Assembly (NCBI GenBank): GCA_964035575.1
Contig: OZ037862.1
Coordinates: forward strand, 620,001 to 684,000
Source of the DNA: Rhynchopus sp. YZ270_cl-10
Taxonomy: Eukaryota > Euglenozoa > Diplonemea > Diplonemida > Diplonemidae
Length of the DNA: 64,000 nucleotides
Direction of reading: 5' to 3'
The position numbers were made by a program, and so were the translations under genes. The notes beneath the pieces are model-generated. The model was not told where the DNA came from and did no database searches. It was given only the letters and a program-made list of their open reading frames with translations. Shown in pieces: positions 10,987 to 22,336 of this stretch (position 1 is the first letter of the stretch; each line of letters starts with the position of its first letter).

Positions 10987-11861
10987 CAGGTGTAGCCGTA
11001 ATTCTGAGGGTATCCCGGTCTCCGAATTATGCTAAAGGAGCTACAGGGGGAAATCCAGGAAAAACGCCGAAAAAATGTCGAAAATGGGTCATTTATTTGC
11101 ACACAAAAAAACCTCCCTGTGTTCTGCAAGTAGTACCTCTCTTGAGGGAGCCCCAAGGAAGGGGCTTAAAAAAAGGCTCGGGGTCGTGTTGCGAAGGTGT
11201 TCGAAAAACTTCGTTGTTGGCGTTTCCGGAGTCTGTCCGTATAGTGGCGGGATTATTTCGAAAAGTCAGTAGGGGTTTGGCTTTCCGAGCTACAGCTTAC
11301 GAAGTGGCGGTATGCTTTTAAGCAAATACCCCTTCCACACCAAGAAGTTTTCAGATCTAAACCACGAAATGGATGTAGGACTGCATGGTTGGGGTCCACC
11401 CCCGGTACAGCCGGTCATTGTACCAAGGTACACTGTCACGACAACTTTTTTTTCCTACCCCCGAAAATGCCGGCAAAGGACATCACCTCTGGAAACAAAT
11501 TCCTTCGACAAACGAAATTGGCGCATCGTTGGAGAAGAGAGAGAAAGAGAGAAGCATTGCAGCACGAGGAAAAAGTCCTTCCCCAGAAGCAAAGCCCTAT
11601 TGAGGAAGCCCCTTGTTTGAGTAATTTTCTTGTCGAGGGGGAGGGGGCGAAACTACAGTCATTCGACCAACACCGGTGGGTAAGGTGGGTTTTGGGATTC
11701 ACAACTCTAAGGAGGGGTTTTACCCCTACCGATGGTTGTATGACTGTATGTTTTTTTTTTGCTTTATTTGTAGCATTGAATGACAATAGTGCAAATAAAC
11801 GAAGAACTGCAAACGTATTTTCGAGGCCGGGACATCGATCCCCGAGTTACGGCTACACCTG
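10987..11861. mobile_element. hAT-like MITE
   Basis: The imperfect terminal inverted repeats begin CAGGTGTAGCCGTAA (10987 onward and the complement ending at 11861); similarity continues for about 45 bases to a shared CCCGG(T/C)CTC. The flanking 8-mers GGGAGGGG and GGTAAGGG match at six of eight positions, consistent with an old 8-base target duplication of hAT elements. No coding capacity is evident inside. Confidence 0.55.
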
Positions 11862-12386
11862 GGTAAGGGAGGGAAAGATGAACGAAGCAAATCGATTAAT
11901 CTATTTCTTTTTTTTCTCTTTTCTTTCGCTGCGGTCAACGACAGCAGACATAGTAGTCGATTAGTATGGATAGATCAGTTGGTAGTGTTATTATTCAGTT
12001 TTGTTTTGTATTTTTTTTTGCCCACTTTATCAACACTGTGCGGCTATTTTGTGTGTTTCTTTACGTTCATGCACAAGTATGAGGACAAGTACAATGGCTT
12101 CTACACTATGCTGTCCCGAGGCCCCACAATTGTCCAATACTCAGGCAAACTAGCCCTGTGTGGGAGAGAGGGGTGTTTTCTTTTTTTGAGTGTGACTGTT
12201 ATTTGATACGTCCGTTTCAAAAGAAAAGCCCCCCCAATGTTTTCCCCCTAATAAACTGCAGTGTTTCCGCGTTCTTCCGGTGTTTTCCAAGGAGGTGGTC
12301 GAATAAGAGAGGTACGTGTTTTTGGCTCCCACCACCTACGAGCACAAATACAAGCATCGCACAAAGCGGAGTCTGCACAGTCTATC

Positions 12387-13404
12387 TCAGTTGTAGTTGG
12401 GCCCTTTTGTTGCACCGCATATTGCTTGCTCCATCAAGGCAGCACTGCACAACTTCTTCGGGGCATCAGGACACAAACCCACAAATCGTTGTGGAAGTGG
12501 TTGGTGTAGCCTGCCGTTGTGCAGTCGTATTCTGCGCATTTGCAAGAACTCCTCTCTGGCAGATCCGTTGTGGATGTACCGCACTGCCGACACGACCTGC
12601 TCCACTCCTGCAGCGTCCGGGTCGAGTCACCCATAAAGGACACAAACTGCGACTTCGCTTGCTCTCTGTTTCTCCAACTCTTCAGAGATGCACAACAAAA
12701 GTTTAGCTACACTTTGGTGTGGCGTGTAGTGAACGGTGCTGTTCAGAAAGTTTGAAAGCACGTTATCAGCAAGGAGGTCGGAGAAAAATAAAAGCAAATC
12801 GCGGGTGTGTTCGAAAACGGGGATGTTCTTCTTTGCAAGTGTAAAGAGGGTCCGGATAATTTTGCGCAAGGTACACTTTCCTTCAGCATTTGGGGTTCTT
12901 CCTGCTAGTGATTCTGAATATTGAATGTTTCCGGTGGGCTTGGGTTTCGCTGTGCTTGTGACGGTCAAATGAACGTGACGCGTTTGAGTTGAACGTATAC
13001 ACTCGTTCATTGCACAGCGTGCACCACATTTCCGCACTTCGCACATCAAACCACGTATGCGCCAGCCTCCACGACCTCGCGGTGTCCTCCCGGGGAGGGC
13101 CAGCTTCGCCCTCTTCTGCTCGGGTTCTGCCTGGGTTGTAGCGTTGCCAACAGACAGACACACAATAATGGCAGAGCAAACCCACTGTCACAGCCATGTC
13201 TTTGGCATGGGATATGGTGTAATGAAATGCGGCTGCAACCAGCGAATCGTTCTCTGCCGAGTGCGGATTGGAGGGAGCGGGAGCGGGAGGGGCAAGTGGT
13301 TGTGAGGCCATTGGGGTAACCGGTGCATCCACCAGTTTGTCCGGATAGTCAACGACTGGATCCTTCTTTTCGTCGTGTGCACGTATCAGATCCGCTTTTC
13401 CCAA
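12387..13404 (-). mobile_element. hAT transposase remnant
   Basis: The minus strand carries decayed pieces of one protein in different frames. From its N-terminal side these are: a BED-like zinc finger (CTLC ... RHKHSETQAH, about 13030-12940); then LFTLAKKNIPVFEH and HQSVAKLLLCISEELE (about 12870-12660), which match the start of hAT transposases of the ZNF862/KRBA2 kind; then VRYIHNGSAREEFLQM (about 12590-12540), the conserved segment after the first catalytic Asp. At least two frame changes separate the pieces, and the C-terminal dimerisation domain is absent. Inverted ends were not found. An 18-base perfect palindrome at 13524-13541 lies just beyond it. Confidence 0.65.
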
Positions 13405-14444
13405 GATAACTCGTGCCAGTTGACAACTTTATCCCCCGCAGCTTTGCCTGTTCACTGCAGATCTGACCACTCCATGTCGAGTAGTCAGTACGTTCATTTG
13501 GGGTGATCCCCGCAGAAACATTCCCAAATAACGTTATTTGGATGGGGTCCTTTCTTTGACTTAGGTTAGGTTAAATGATTGGTGGGAGAAGGGTAGTGAG
13601 GTGGGTGGGGACTCCAGGGGGAGGTACGGTCAGATGGATTTCATCCGGAATACTTTCTTCCACCCGTTTTTTCCCCCCCGGCCGGAAGAAATCCTTCCGT
13701 TTTTTTCGCCGAAACACTGATTGATCATCATCGTAACATCGAAAATATTGATAAGTCCACAACGTGTAGTCACCTTGCATTTTCTCTCTTCCCGTTTGAC
13801 CTCCACGCCGCCGTCACCTTCCTATCTCGCGTTTCGTGGATACCGCTACTACGTCCTACGCCCGCCTCCACAGACCTAGGTTTATCTCACTCAACTTTTG
13901 TCGCTCATTTTTTGGTCCTTTGTTCCACAACCCTCACCTACCAAATTCCCCCTCTTTGTTCTTTGCGATGCCCACCCACCCTGTCTGTAGTATCAATACG
14001 TCTTACGTCGGTACACCTCTTTCTGCTGCAGTTCCAAGTTGGTGATGTTTATGGTAGCCCGGAGCTATCAGAACGATCGGATGCTCGCCTTGCCTGCCCA
14101 CGATGTTGATGTTGTGCTGTAGGGAGAACAAACGCAGCGCGAGGGGGTCCACATTGACAAAACGCCGTATTCCTCTTTGCATCCTTCACCCAGGTGCAGT
14201 TCCTTATCCTACCAATCTCATTCACCACATCAACCCAAACAAGCAGACACCGCCATATCCTTTTTTGGCAACCACGTATCACACTTTATTTTTCTACGCA
14301 AAAAGGTGTCCTGCTCGCGATTTTTTGTCCTTTTTTTTTTTTTTGAGCCCTTTGGCGATTAAGGGTTCATATCCTTAAAACTTTCCTCCCCCCACCCCTC
14401 TCTCTCCCTCTCTCTCCACTCTCCCTTCTGACAGTTTTGACATC
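13405..14444. other. intergenic, leader of the ankyrin gene at its end
   Basis: No gene is supported. It includes a perfect 18-base palindrome centred on AACGTT (13524-13541). The last 60 bases are almost pure pyrimidine and end in ACAG at 14431-14434, ten bases before the start codon at 14445. Confidence 0.6.
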
Positions 14445-16635
14445 ATGAAACTGCAGCAAGCCTGCATCGTTGTAGCTGCAGGCGTTGCTGGGGGGATTAC
14501 TGCGAGGTGTGCGGTGTCGCAGTGTAGGAAAAGACGCAAAGATGTTCTCATAGAGAGCGACGGCGAGGACGAGACGTTACGGACTGCTGCAGCACAGACG
14601 TCGACGTCGTCTCTGACGAAACCCTCCGCTGCCCAACCTACCGACTCAACAACCATCATCGAGCAAGAGCTCAACCGCCTGCGCTCCTACATCGAGGACG
14701 GTGCAAGCCCACGCGCCTACCATGACGCAACCTGCATGCGCAACTGTGTCCGCAAGCTTACCGAAGCCCTCTCCGGACAGATCCCCACCTCCACCACAAC
14801 ACCACCCCCATGCGAAAGCAGCACCCCCTGCGGCACGCAAATTGTGGTGCTCCTACACTCCGCAGTGGCGAGGGATATGGTGCACATTGTCTCCCTTCTC
14901 CTCGCGCATGGCGTCCCACCGGATATAGCCATCCGAGGGAAGTACCCCATCCATGTCGCCTGTGAACGTAAGTTAGTCCGATCAGAGATGCTAGAAACGC
15001 TTCTCCGTTATGGTGCCAGTCCGAATGCTGAGGATGCAGGGAACTCAGATGTGACGGCGTTGCATTTGTCTGTGACGCATGGGAATTTGAGGAATGTGGA
15101 GTTGCTTCTCGCTCATCCAGAGACAGACCGTGCAAAGGCGAATGCGTATGGATGGCAGCCTGCGCACCTGGCAGCAGCGATGAACCGTCTCGATGTGTTG
15201 CAGCTTCTCAATGTGGCAGGGTCCACGCAGATTGATGTGACGCAACGCAACAACCGTGGCAGCCTCCCCCTGCACCTCTCCTGCACAGCGCAGGCGCACG
15301 CAGCCTCGAAGTGGCTCATTGCGCATGCGCACAGCGCCGTGCTCGCAGTCGACGACGACGGCAACACACCCCTCCACCTCGCGCTGCTCAGCACCGACAA
15401 AAGGCCCGCCTTACACGAGGTGGTGGACCTCCTGTTGCAACATGGTGCCACCGTGACTGCAAAAAACGCAAGAGGCAGAACACCGCTGCACAACTCCCTG
15501 AGTCGTGGTCACGGCAAGCTGTCTGCGGTGCTGTTAGTGGAGGGTGCGGACCCTTCGTTTGCAGACGACGCTCTGGTGACGCCGATGCACCTTGCTGCGT
15601 CGTGTGGCGATGTGGGCATGCTGGCGCTGCTGTTGGGATACCGCAAGGACACCTCTGGTGCGGGTCTCGACCTGCAGGACGCTAAGGGACGCACACCCGT
15701 CCACGTCGCATCCGCAAACGGCCACCTTTCATGCCTCGAGCTCCTCGTGAAGCACGGTGCAGACCTGAACACTGTTGACGACGCCAGCGTAACACCACTC
15801 CTCTCCGCCCTCCACAACGACAGGCGTGACACTGCCGCTGCCCTCGTCCGTGGAGGTGCCTGTGGCAACGTCACCGACAAGGACGGCAACACAGCGCTTG
15901 CGATATCGGTCTACCAGGGCAAGGAGCATTCCTCTCTCGCAGAAGAGTTGATTGTCAAGCAAAAGGTGCGGGTTAACACGGCCGATGTTGAGGTATGTAG
16001 ACAGGGTGGATGGGTAACGGGCAGGGGAGGGGGCAAAGGGACAAAAGGGACGAGCAACATCTAACACCTGCCTGCACAGGGGCGCACCCCTCTGCACTGG
16101 ACAGCAGCCATGGGGGACAGCAACCTGTGCACCTTGCTGATCGACGAAGGTGCGGATGTCTCCGCCCGCACGCACAAAGGTGTGACACCGCTGCATTGGG
16201 CGGCAGGTGAGGGTGAGATAGATGCAACAGAGATTATGTTGATCGAAGGGCGCCAAAAGGACATAGACGGGTGGGTGGATGTGCGGGACAACGCGGGGAG
16301 GACACCTTTGCACTGGACACTACAGGTACGCTATTGAGCTCCCTTTTGTTTTATGTTTTACCTTATATGATGCAACGCAGCGTCTTGACCGAAGCCCGCA
16401 CCATCACCGTGTCGCGGACTTGCTGGTGCAGCACGGTGCCAGTTTGAACGCTGTTGATTCCAGTGGACGATCTTATACCGAGCGGCTGCCTGTTGACACA
16501 CTTTCACGACTCAAAGCCATCTCAGTAAAGGTATACCGCACAGTTGGCCTTTTGAACACTTCATCACAGAGAGAAGCCGTCGAGGCGCCGTTTGCCGCGT
16601 TCTCTGCATTCGAAGATAGCGACAGTGACGACTGA
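14445..16635 (+). CDS. ankyrin-repeat protein, three exons
   Basis: The exons are 14445-15992, 16080-16325 and 16381-16635, joined in phase 0 across introns of 87 bases (GTATGT...CACAG) and 55 bases (GTACGC...CGCAG). Both introns split ankyrin repeats, and splicing restores them (for example VE joined to GRTPLHW). The product is about 682 residues. It opens with a hydrophobic helix (residues 7-21) and a Cys/Arg-rich stretch, suggesting a membrane anchor. A long run of ankyrin repeats follows (about 140-630) with TPLHLA-type helices; the protein ends in an acidic tail (EDSDSDD). A further 39-base segment, GTATAC...CACAG from 16532, could be a third intron whose removal keeps the frame. Ankyrin stacks bind other proteins; the partner is unknown. 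The likely leader acceptor is the AG at 14433-14434. Confidence 0.85.
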
Positions 16636-16871
16636 TGCGCTGCGGGTGTGCGGGCTAGCTCCTATCTGTTTTGCCTTCTGTTTCTGTTTCTGTTTCTGTT
16701 TCTTTTCGTTTCTGTCGTACTGCGTTTCGCATTGCGTTGGTTGTCTGTGTTCCCACAGGCAAGAGACAATACCAATAGTAAGATACCACCTTCGCTTTTT
16801 CCTCTTCTTCCCACACCCCACACCCCACACCACCTATCACCACCAAACCAGATAACTACCAAAAACACAAA
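16636..16871 (+). promoter_or_regulatory. intergenic spacer and pyrimidine-rich leader of uL4 copy 1
   Basis: It contains a TGTTTC microsatellite (16676-16706) and then a C/T-rich tract that ends in CCAG (AG at 16850-16851), followed by ATAACTACC and the start at 16872. The CAG-ATA pattern recurs before most genes here. Confidence 0.5.
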
Positions 16872-19375
16872 ATGTCCGCACGCCCAGAGGTCCAGGTGTA
16901 CAACGTCTCGGGAAAGCCCGAGGGAAAGGTCGCCCTCCCTGAGGTCTTCCTTGCCCCCATCCGTACGGATGTTGTGCGCACCGTGCACCGTGACATGGGC
17001 AAGAACAGGCGTCAGCCCCAGGGAGTTGCCCGCCGTGCCGGTCACCAGGCCACCGCCGAGTCGTGGGGAACCGGACGTGCCGTCGCACGTATTCCCCGTG
17101 CGGGAGGAGGTGGAACCCACCGCTCTGGACAGGGAGCATACGGAAACCAGTGCCGTGGAGGACACATGTTCTCGGCCCTGAAGGTCTTCCGTAAGTGGCA
17201 CCGCCGCATCAGCCGTGACCAGCGCCGTTACGCCACCGTCTCGGCCCTGGCTGCCTCCGCCGTCCCCGCCCTTGTGATGGCACGTGGACACAAGGTATGT
17301 GAGTGTGTTTTTTTATGAGCCCACCAGCCCAAATTACCAGCCCAAATGCATTAACTATGTCTTGCCACTTGGGAGGATGAAAAATGTATTTTCCTCACAT
17401 TTTTGTTCATATATTTCATCCTTTCTTTGAGCATTTGAACAAAACCCAGTATCACAGTGTGTCGCAGAATTAATGGTACCAGAGGATATTTTTTGTAAAA
17501 TAGGCAGTACATGGTATTTTCACCAGGTCGTGCCTAAAAAGTGTGCGGGGGGGGGGAGTAACAATATTAATATGCAATATGGCCACATTCACCCTTTTTT
17601 TTGGAAAAAAAGGGTGAATGTGTTGATGTAGCTGCTGTCAGGAAGGAATTCCTTTATTTCTTTCAGGGCTTTCTGCAACAGTCCCCTGCACTTCTCTGAG
17701 GTAAGTGACCCCTCGTAAAAATAGAGTTGTGTCTTACCACTAATAGCCCTGACCTTACTAACGGTTGAGGCGGCTCGTCCCTCTGCAAGCCAGACAATAT
17801 CATTTTTTTTTTATATACTAACCCGGGGGAAAAGCCAGAAGTCCTTCTCATCGGTGAACATCACCTTAGACCAGTCCGTGTTTTGGTGTGCCTTCCTGGC
17901 GGCGATGTTTTTTCCCGAGAGCTTTGGCTGTTCTTTGTTTGAACGGGCCCCTTCTCCTTCAGACAGTGGACCCTGTCCTTGGAGACCTTTAACCCCTCTT
18001 CTGGTGTCCCACCAACAAGACGCTGCCTGCAACCGCCGTCCTTCCGTCGTCCCTCTGGGTTCGCCACACGTCCCTTCACCATTAAATTTTCACTTTTCTC
18101 GTGTTCCTGGATATAAATTGTATGTTTTTGAGGGGTTTTGAAAATGTGCGACACACTGTATATTTTTTTTATCCTTGAATGTGTGGATGTTGCGGCTGTT
18201 AAGACTTTCCTTGTGTATTGTAACCAAACCAACACCACCACAGATCGATGAGGTCAACGAGTTCCCCCTTGTTGTGGACGGACTTAACAAGCTCCAGCAG
18301 ACCAAGGACGCCGTGTCTGCCCTTGACGCGCTTGACGCTGACGAGGACTGCACCCGTGTTGCCGCCGGTGAGACCTTCCGCCAGGGTAAGGGTAAGATGC
18401 GCAACCGTCGCTACACCAACCGCCGTGGACCCCTTGTCGTCTTCGGAGACGCCGACGGTGTGAAGGCCTTCAAGAACGTTGTCGGAATTGACACCTGCAA
18501 CGTGAACGCCCTGAACCTCCTCCAGCTTGCCCCTGGTGGTCACGTTGGCCGTTTCGTCGTGTGGACCAAGGGAGCCTTCGAGCAGCTCCCCTCCATCTTC
18601 GGAGGATTCGACGAGAAGAGCGCGACCAAGAAGAACTACACCCTTCCCCGCCCGACCATGGCTGTGTCTGACGTGCAGCGTGTGCTGAACAGCGCTGAGG
18701 TGAAGAAGGCGTGCCGCGACCGCAAGAAGAACGTGCAGCCCTTCCGCCGCCACACCAACCCCTTCAAGAACGGCGCCACCCTTGCGCGCATCAACCCCCA
18801 CGCCAAGGTCATCAGGGTATGTAAAATGACGGAATTCTTCCTTTTCCAAAGCGTTTTCCCTTGTCATTTCCTCAAAATACTTTTTTTTTTTGGGCCAGCT
18901 TTGCACGGGGAGAGATTTTTTCACCAGCTCTCAGTAAGCTCTCACATCCTGTTGCGTGTCTCACGGAGACGATTATGGATGTGCCCAATATTCTTCTGAG
19001 TTGGTAGTTTATGAATCCAATTTTGTCGTCACTCCTTTCCCAGAAGGCTGCATTCAAAGAGATTACTGTGCACTTTTTATGCTATCATGTGACACAACAC
19101 ACTTACCAATCTATTCTACAGCAGCTATGGCATCGTACTTTAATATAATTTTGACACGTTGTCTTTTGCCCAAATGTTTTTCTTTTCCTTCTTTATTGGG
19201 CTCGCTGCGATGTGTTGAAGACAGTGAACGTTATTGTGTTGTTATTGTCAGAGTTATGATAATGTTGTTTTTGGAGGAGTTCAGTGTAACGGTAATGTTA
19301 AGTAAAACATATTCACACACACAGGGCCAGTCGAAGGTGAAGAAGGCTGCCGCCAAGAAGGTCAGCAAGAAGTAA
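16872..19375 (+). CDS. RPL4: 60S ribosomal protein uL4 (L4/L1), tandem copy 1
   Basis: The exons are 16872-17294, 18244-18816 and 19325-19375, all in phase 0, giving 348 residues. uL4 is a structural protein of the large ribosomal subunit that lines the exit tunnel through its extended loop. The sequence shows the family hallmarks: VYNVSGK near the start, the Arg/Gly-rich tunnel-loop region ending [20 protein letters not shown], then [12 protein letters not shown], and in exon 2 FNK-like and NRRGPLVVF segments of the eukaryotic protein; the tail is Lys/Ala-rich. Intron 1 (949 bases) is swollen by a Tc1 element in antisense, and intron 2 (508 bases) carries a MITE. Both start GTATGT and end in a CA-rich CACAG. 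The exons are nearly identical to copies 2 and 3. The leader acceptor is probably the AG at 16850-16851. Confidence 0.95.
17455..18158 (-). mobile_element. Tc1/mariner element, internally deleted, in uL4 copy 1 intron 1
   Basis: A 704-base element on the minus strand. Its ends are CAGTGTGTCGCA... and the complement ending at 18158, with TA at 18159-18160. On the minus strand it keeps [15 protein letters not shown], the segment around the first catalytic Asp, but is cut off before the QDGAPCH segment, so it cannot encode an active enzyme. A 41-base hairpin (17582-17622, TTCACCC runs facing GGGTGAA) lies inside. The element belongs to the same family as the one at 46104-47114. Intron 1 of uL4 copy 3 has closely similar flanks without the element, making it a natural empty site. 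Confidence 0.85.
18891..18987 (+). mobile_element. TGGGC-ended MITE in uL4 copy 1 intron 2
   Basis: A 97-base segment that starts TGGGC and ends GCCCA. It shares with the element at 45287-45382 the core CTGTTGCGTGTCTCACGG and the following AGACGAT, in which GTCTC pairs with GAGAC. The terminal repeats are more decayed here and no target duplication is left. The other two uL4 copies lack it in intron 2. Confidence 0.6.
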
Positions 19376-19575
19376 GCTGTTTGACGAACTACAAACTTAT
19401 TGATTTTCTGCGTTCCCAAAATGGGTTGTTTTTGACGTTATCTGAAGATTTGAAATTGCAATAGGATCAAACACTGTTTCACCCCTTCCCCCATTTTGCT
19501 TTGTACAAGCGGCCTCCTCCATATCACACACATACACACATACACACCACAGCTGATTACTACAAAAGAATAAAA

Positions 19576-21601
19576 ATGTCCGCACGCCCAGAGGTCCAGG
19601 TGTACAACGTCTCGGGAAAGCCCGAGGGAAAGGTCGCCCTCCCTGAGGTCTTCCTTGCCCCCATCCGTACGGATGTTGTGCGCACCGTGCACCGTGACAT
19701 GGGCAAGAACAGGCGTCAGCCCCAGGGAGTTGCCCGCCGTGCCGGTCACCAGGCCACCGCCGAGTCGTGGGGAACCGGACGTGCCGTCGCACGTATTCCC
19801 CGTGCGGGAGGAGGTGGAACCCACCGCTCTGGACAGGGAGCATACGGAAACCAGTGCCGTGGAGGACACATGTTCTCGGCCCTGAAGGTCTTCCGTAAGT
19901 GGCACCGCCGCATCAGCCGTGACCAGCGCCGTTACGCCACCGTCTCGGCCCTGGCTGCCTCCGCCGTCCCCGCCCTTGTGATGGCACGTGGACACAAGGT
20001 ATGTGTATTGTTTTCTTTTGAGTAAGAGATGTATTTCCTGAGAGGGACCACTGTGTTGGGATAAACGGTACATTTCTCGACACCTCTCTGCCCTCCTTTA
20101 ACATTCCTCCTGATTCCATGAGAGCTCTGGGAGCAGTGCAAGGTGCAGCTGTGCAAGCGCTCTGAATAAGGGAGATTAAACCGGCGGTGCTTGAGGTCAC
20201 CAGCCAGGAGGAAAACGAAGCACTCCTGGGCATCCAGAACGTGATGAGAAACATTTGTGGGTCGGGTGTCAAGCTCGAAGTCTTTGACCTCCCAACACCA
20301 ACTTCTCTCCCTCAGTGACAGGAATAATCTGCTTCAAGTCACTACCAAGAACCACAGTGATTCCACCTAATCGCATGGCCTTTCAGGCATGTTCTGTCGA
20401 GAAGAGTTCTATGTGGCCCTGTTTGACATGACAACCTCGTCAAATGCAGGCAGGTCTGTTGCTGATGCGTCCTCAATCTCCTTTATCAGTTTACTCACAG
20501 AGTGGTGGTCATCTGGGTACAGGTGAATGTTTTGCCAGTGCCAGCAGCACCCTGAAAGAGAAACATTTCGTCCTTCATAACTCAGGACACTCCTCCTAGG
20601 TCGTTCATGTTCGGTTGCACAAGTGGCAAGTGGGCAGACCAACTCTTGTCAGAATTTTTGTTGTGCTCGTACTGTGCTGGCCACACAATATGCAGCGGAG
20701 GAGAACGTGGTAAATGGAGATCGAGAGGCTGGCTTGCTGATCTGTGAGAACCCTCCCACAAATTCGTAGTAACAGAAGCCAAGACATTGATTATTCTTTA
20801 TTTTGTTTTATATTTTGCATATTTGAAATCAATGCACCGGTGCATGTGAACCAAACCAACACCACCCACAGATCGATGAGGTCAACGAGTTCCCCCTTGT
20901 TGTGGACGGACTTAACAAGCTCCAGCAGACCAAGGACGCCGTGTCTGCCCTTGACGCGCTTGACGCTGACGAGGACTGCACCCGTGTTGCCGCCGGTGAG
21001 ACCTTCCGCCAGGGTAAGGGTAAGATGCGCAACCGTCGCTACACCAACCGCCGTGGACCCCTTGTTGTCTTCGGAGACGCCGACGGTGTGAAGGCCTTCA
21101 AGAACGTTGTCGGAATTGACACCTGCAACGTGAACGCCCTGAACCTCCTCCAGCTTGCCCCTGGTGGTCACGTTGGCCGTTTCGTCGTGTGGACCAAGGG
21201 AGCCTTCGAGCAGCTCCCCTCCATCTTCGGAGGATTCGACGAGAAGAGCGCAACCAAGAAGAACTACACCCTTCCCCGCCCGACCATGGCTGTGTCGGAC
21301 GTGCAGCGTGTGCTGAACAGCGCTGAGGTGAAGAAGGCGTGCCGCGACCGCAAGAAGAACGTGCAGCCCTTCCGCCGCCACACCAACCCCTTCAAGAACG
21401 GCGCCACCCTTGCGCGCATCAACCCCCACGCCAAGGTCATCAGGGTATGTTGTTGATGGTGTCCGTCAGTGGTGAGATGTGTATTCGTTAGGCACTTCTG
21501 TTCTTTATTTTTATTGCTGGGTATGAAACAAAACACATTCACACACACAGGGCCAGTCGAAGGTGAAGAAGGCTGCCGCCAAGAAGGTCAGCAAGAAGTA
21601 A
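19576..21601 (+). CDS. RPL4: 60S ribosomal protein uL4, tandem copy 2
   Basis: The exons are 19576-19998, 20872-21444 and 21551-21601, giving the same 348-residue product as copy 1. The start at 19576 is chosen because the other two copies begin at the same MSARPE; an upstream in-frame ATG (19501) would add 25 residues of leader-like sequence and is probably not used. Intron 1 (873 bases) is unrelated to intron 1 of copies 1 and 3 over most of its length and holds a decayed helicase fragment in antisense. Intron 2 (106 bases) closely resembles that of copy 3. The exons differ from the other copies only at scattered third positions, which points to recent duplication or gene conversion confined to exons. 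The candidate leader acceptor is the AG at 19551-19552. Confidence 0.95.
20045..20640 (-). mobile_element. decayed PIF1/Helitron-type helicase fragment in uL4 copy 2 intron 1
   Basis: On the minus strand, the sequence around 20523-20570 reads [17 protein letters not shown], a Walker A loop. The sequence around 20315-20380 reads [18 protein letters not shown], the PIF1-superfamily segment usually seen as GGDFRQ-LPV. The two are about 150 bases apart, far less than in an intact helicase, and stops and frame shifts separate them. This is the signature of a Helitron Rep/helicase or a PIF1 relic that has lost most of its body. No Helitron ends (TC...CTRR with hairpin) were identified. Confidence 0.65.
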
Positions 21602-22336
21602 GAACCTAATCGGTTCACGTAGCGATGAAATATTTTTTTCATGTTGTTTTTGTTTACGATTATCAGAAAAGCTAAAAAAGGTACCGTTTTATTTTGCTGT
21701 CAGAGTTATTTCTTCCTTGTGTGCATTTGGTCACTGGTTTAGACCGTGAACAGAACAGCAGTACCTCAAAATCCTGCAGTTCCGGAGGCTCTCGAATACG
21801 GTGTTGATAGCGTCATCCACCGCATCACTATCCGAGAAGGAGTCACTGCTTTCTGTGTCATCGTCATCTGTGTCTGACTCTGTGGCCTCTGCCTCGATCG
21901 TAAGGCCTCGTAAGCTCCTCACGGTGCCGACGAGGCTGTTCCATCTCACGTTCGTGAACCGTTTGATCGTCTTCACCTTCGCCGCGCGATCTCATCCGTC
22001 TGGTTCGACTCTAAAACCGCACGAGATTCGTTGTGTTTACAGTATTTGTACACAAGTTCTACAACCTCATCTTCGAAATCCGATATACGAGGAAGTTCCG
22101 TAAAGTCTTTCAATTGATTGTTTCACGCACATTAGACCACCCTGCTTTGTTCTTCCTCTTCCTTCATAGTGAAGGAGACATGTCGCACACTGCGGACCAT
22201 GCTGAAGTTGGCTGTTTGCAGTTCCGCGGGAAGTGCTTTGAAGTGTTCCATGAGATGTTCTGTGCACTGCATCTCCATCACCCACTTTACACCCACTTAC
22301 AGAGTGATACACAAGTTATCTTAAAACAAACACAAA
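21602..22336. other. spacer between uL4 copies 2 and 3, with transposase remnant
   Basis: The spacer of 735 bases is mostly filled by a hAT-like fragment on the minus strand (21725-22280, separate entry). The last 40 bases are the pyrimidine-rich leader of copy 3, with an AG at 22301-22302. Confidence 0.6.
21725..22280 (-). mobile_element. hAT transposase fragment (middle region)
   Basis: The minus strand reads ELVYKYCKHNESRAVLESNQ and, after a frame change, IKRFTNVRWNSLVGTVRSL. This order, a Ser/Leu/Gln segment followed by a T-x-RWNS motif, is typical of the middle of hAT transposases. It is followed by an acidic Ser/Asp-rich stretch. Neither the zinc finger nor the C-terminal dimerisation domain is present. 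It may derive from the same family as the remnant at 12387-13404, which covers the N-terminal part instead. Confidence 0.55.
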
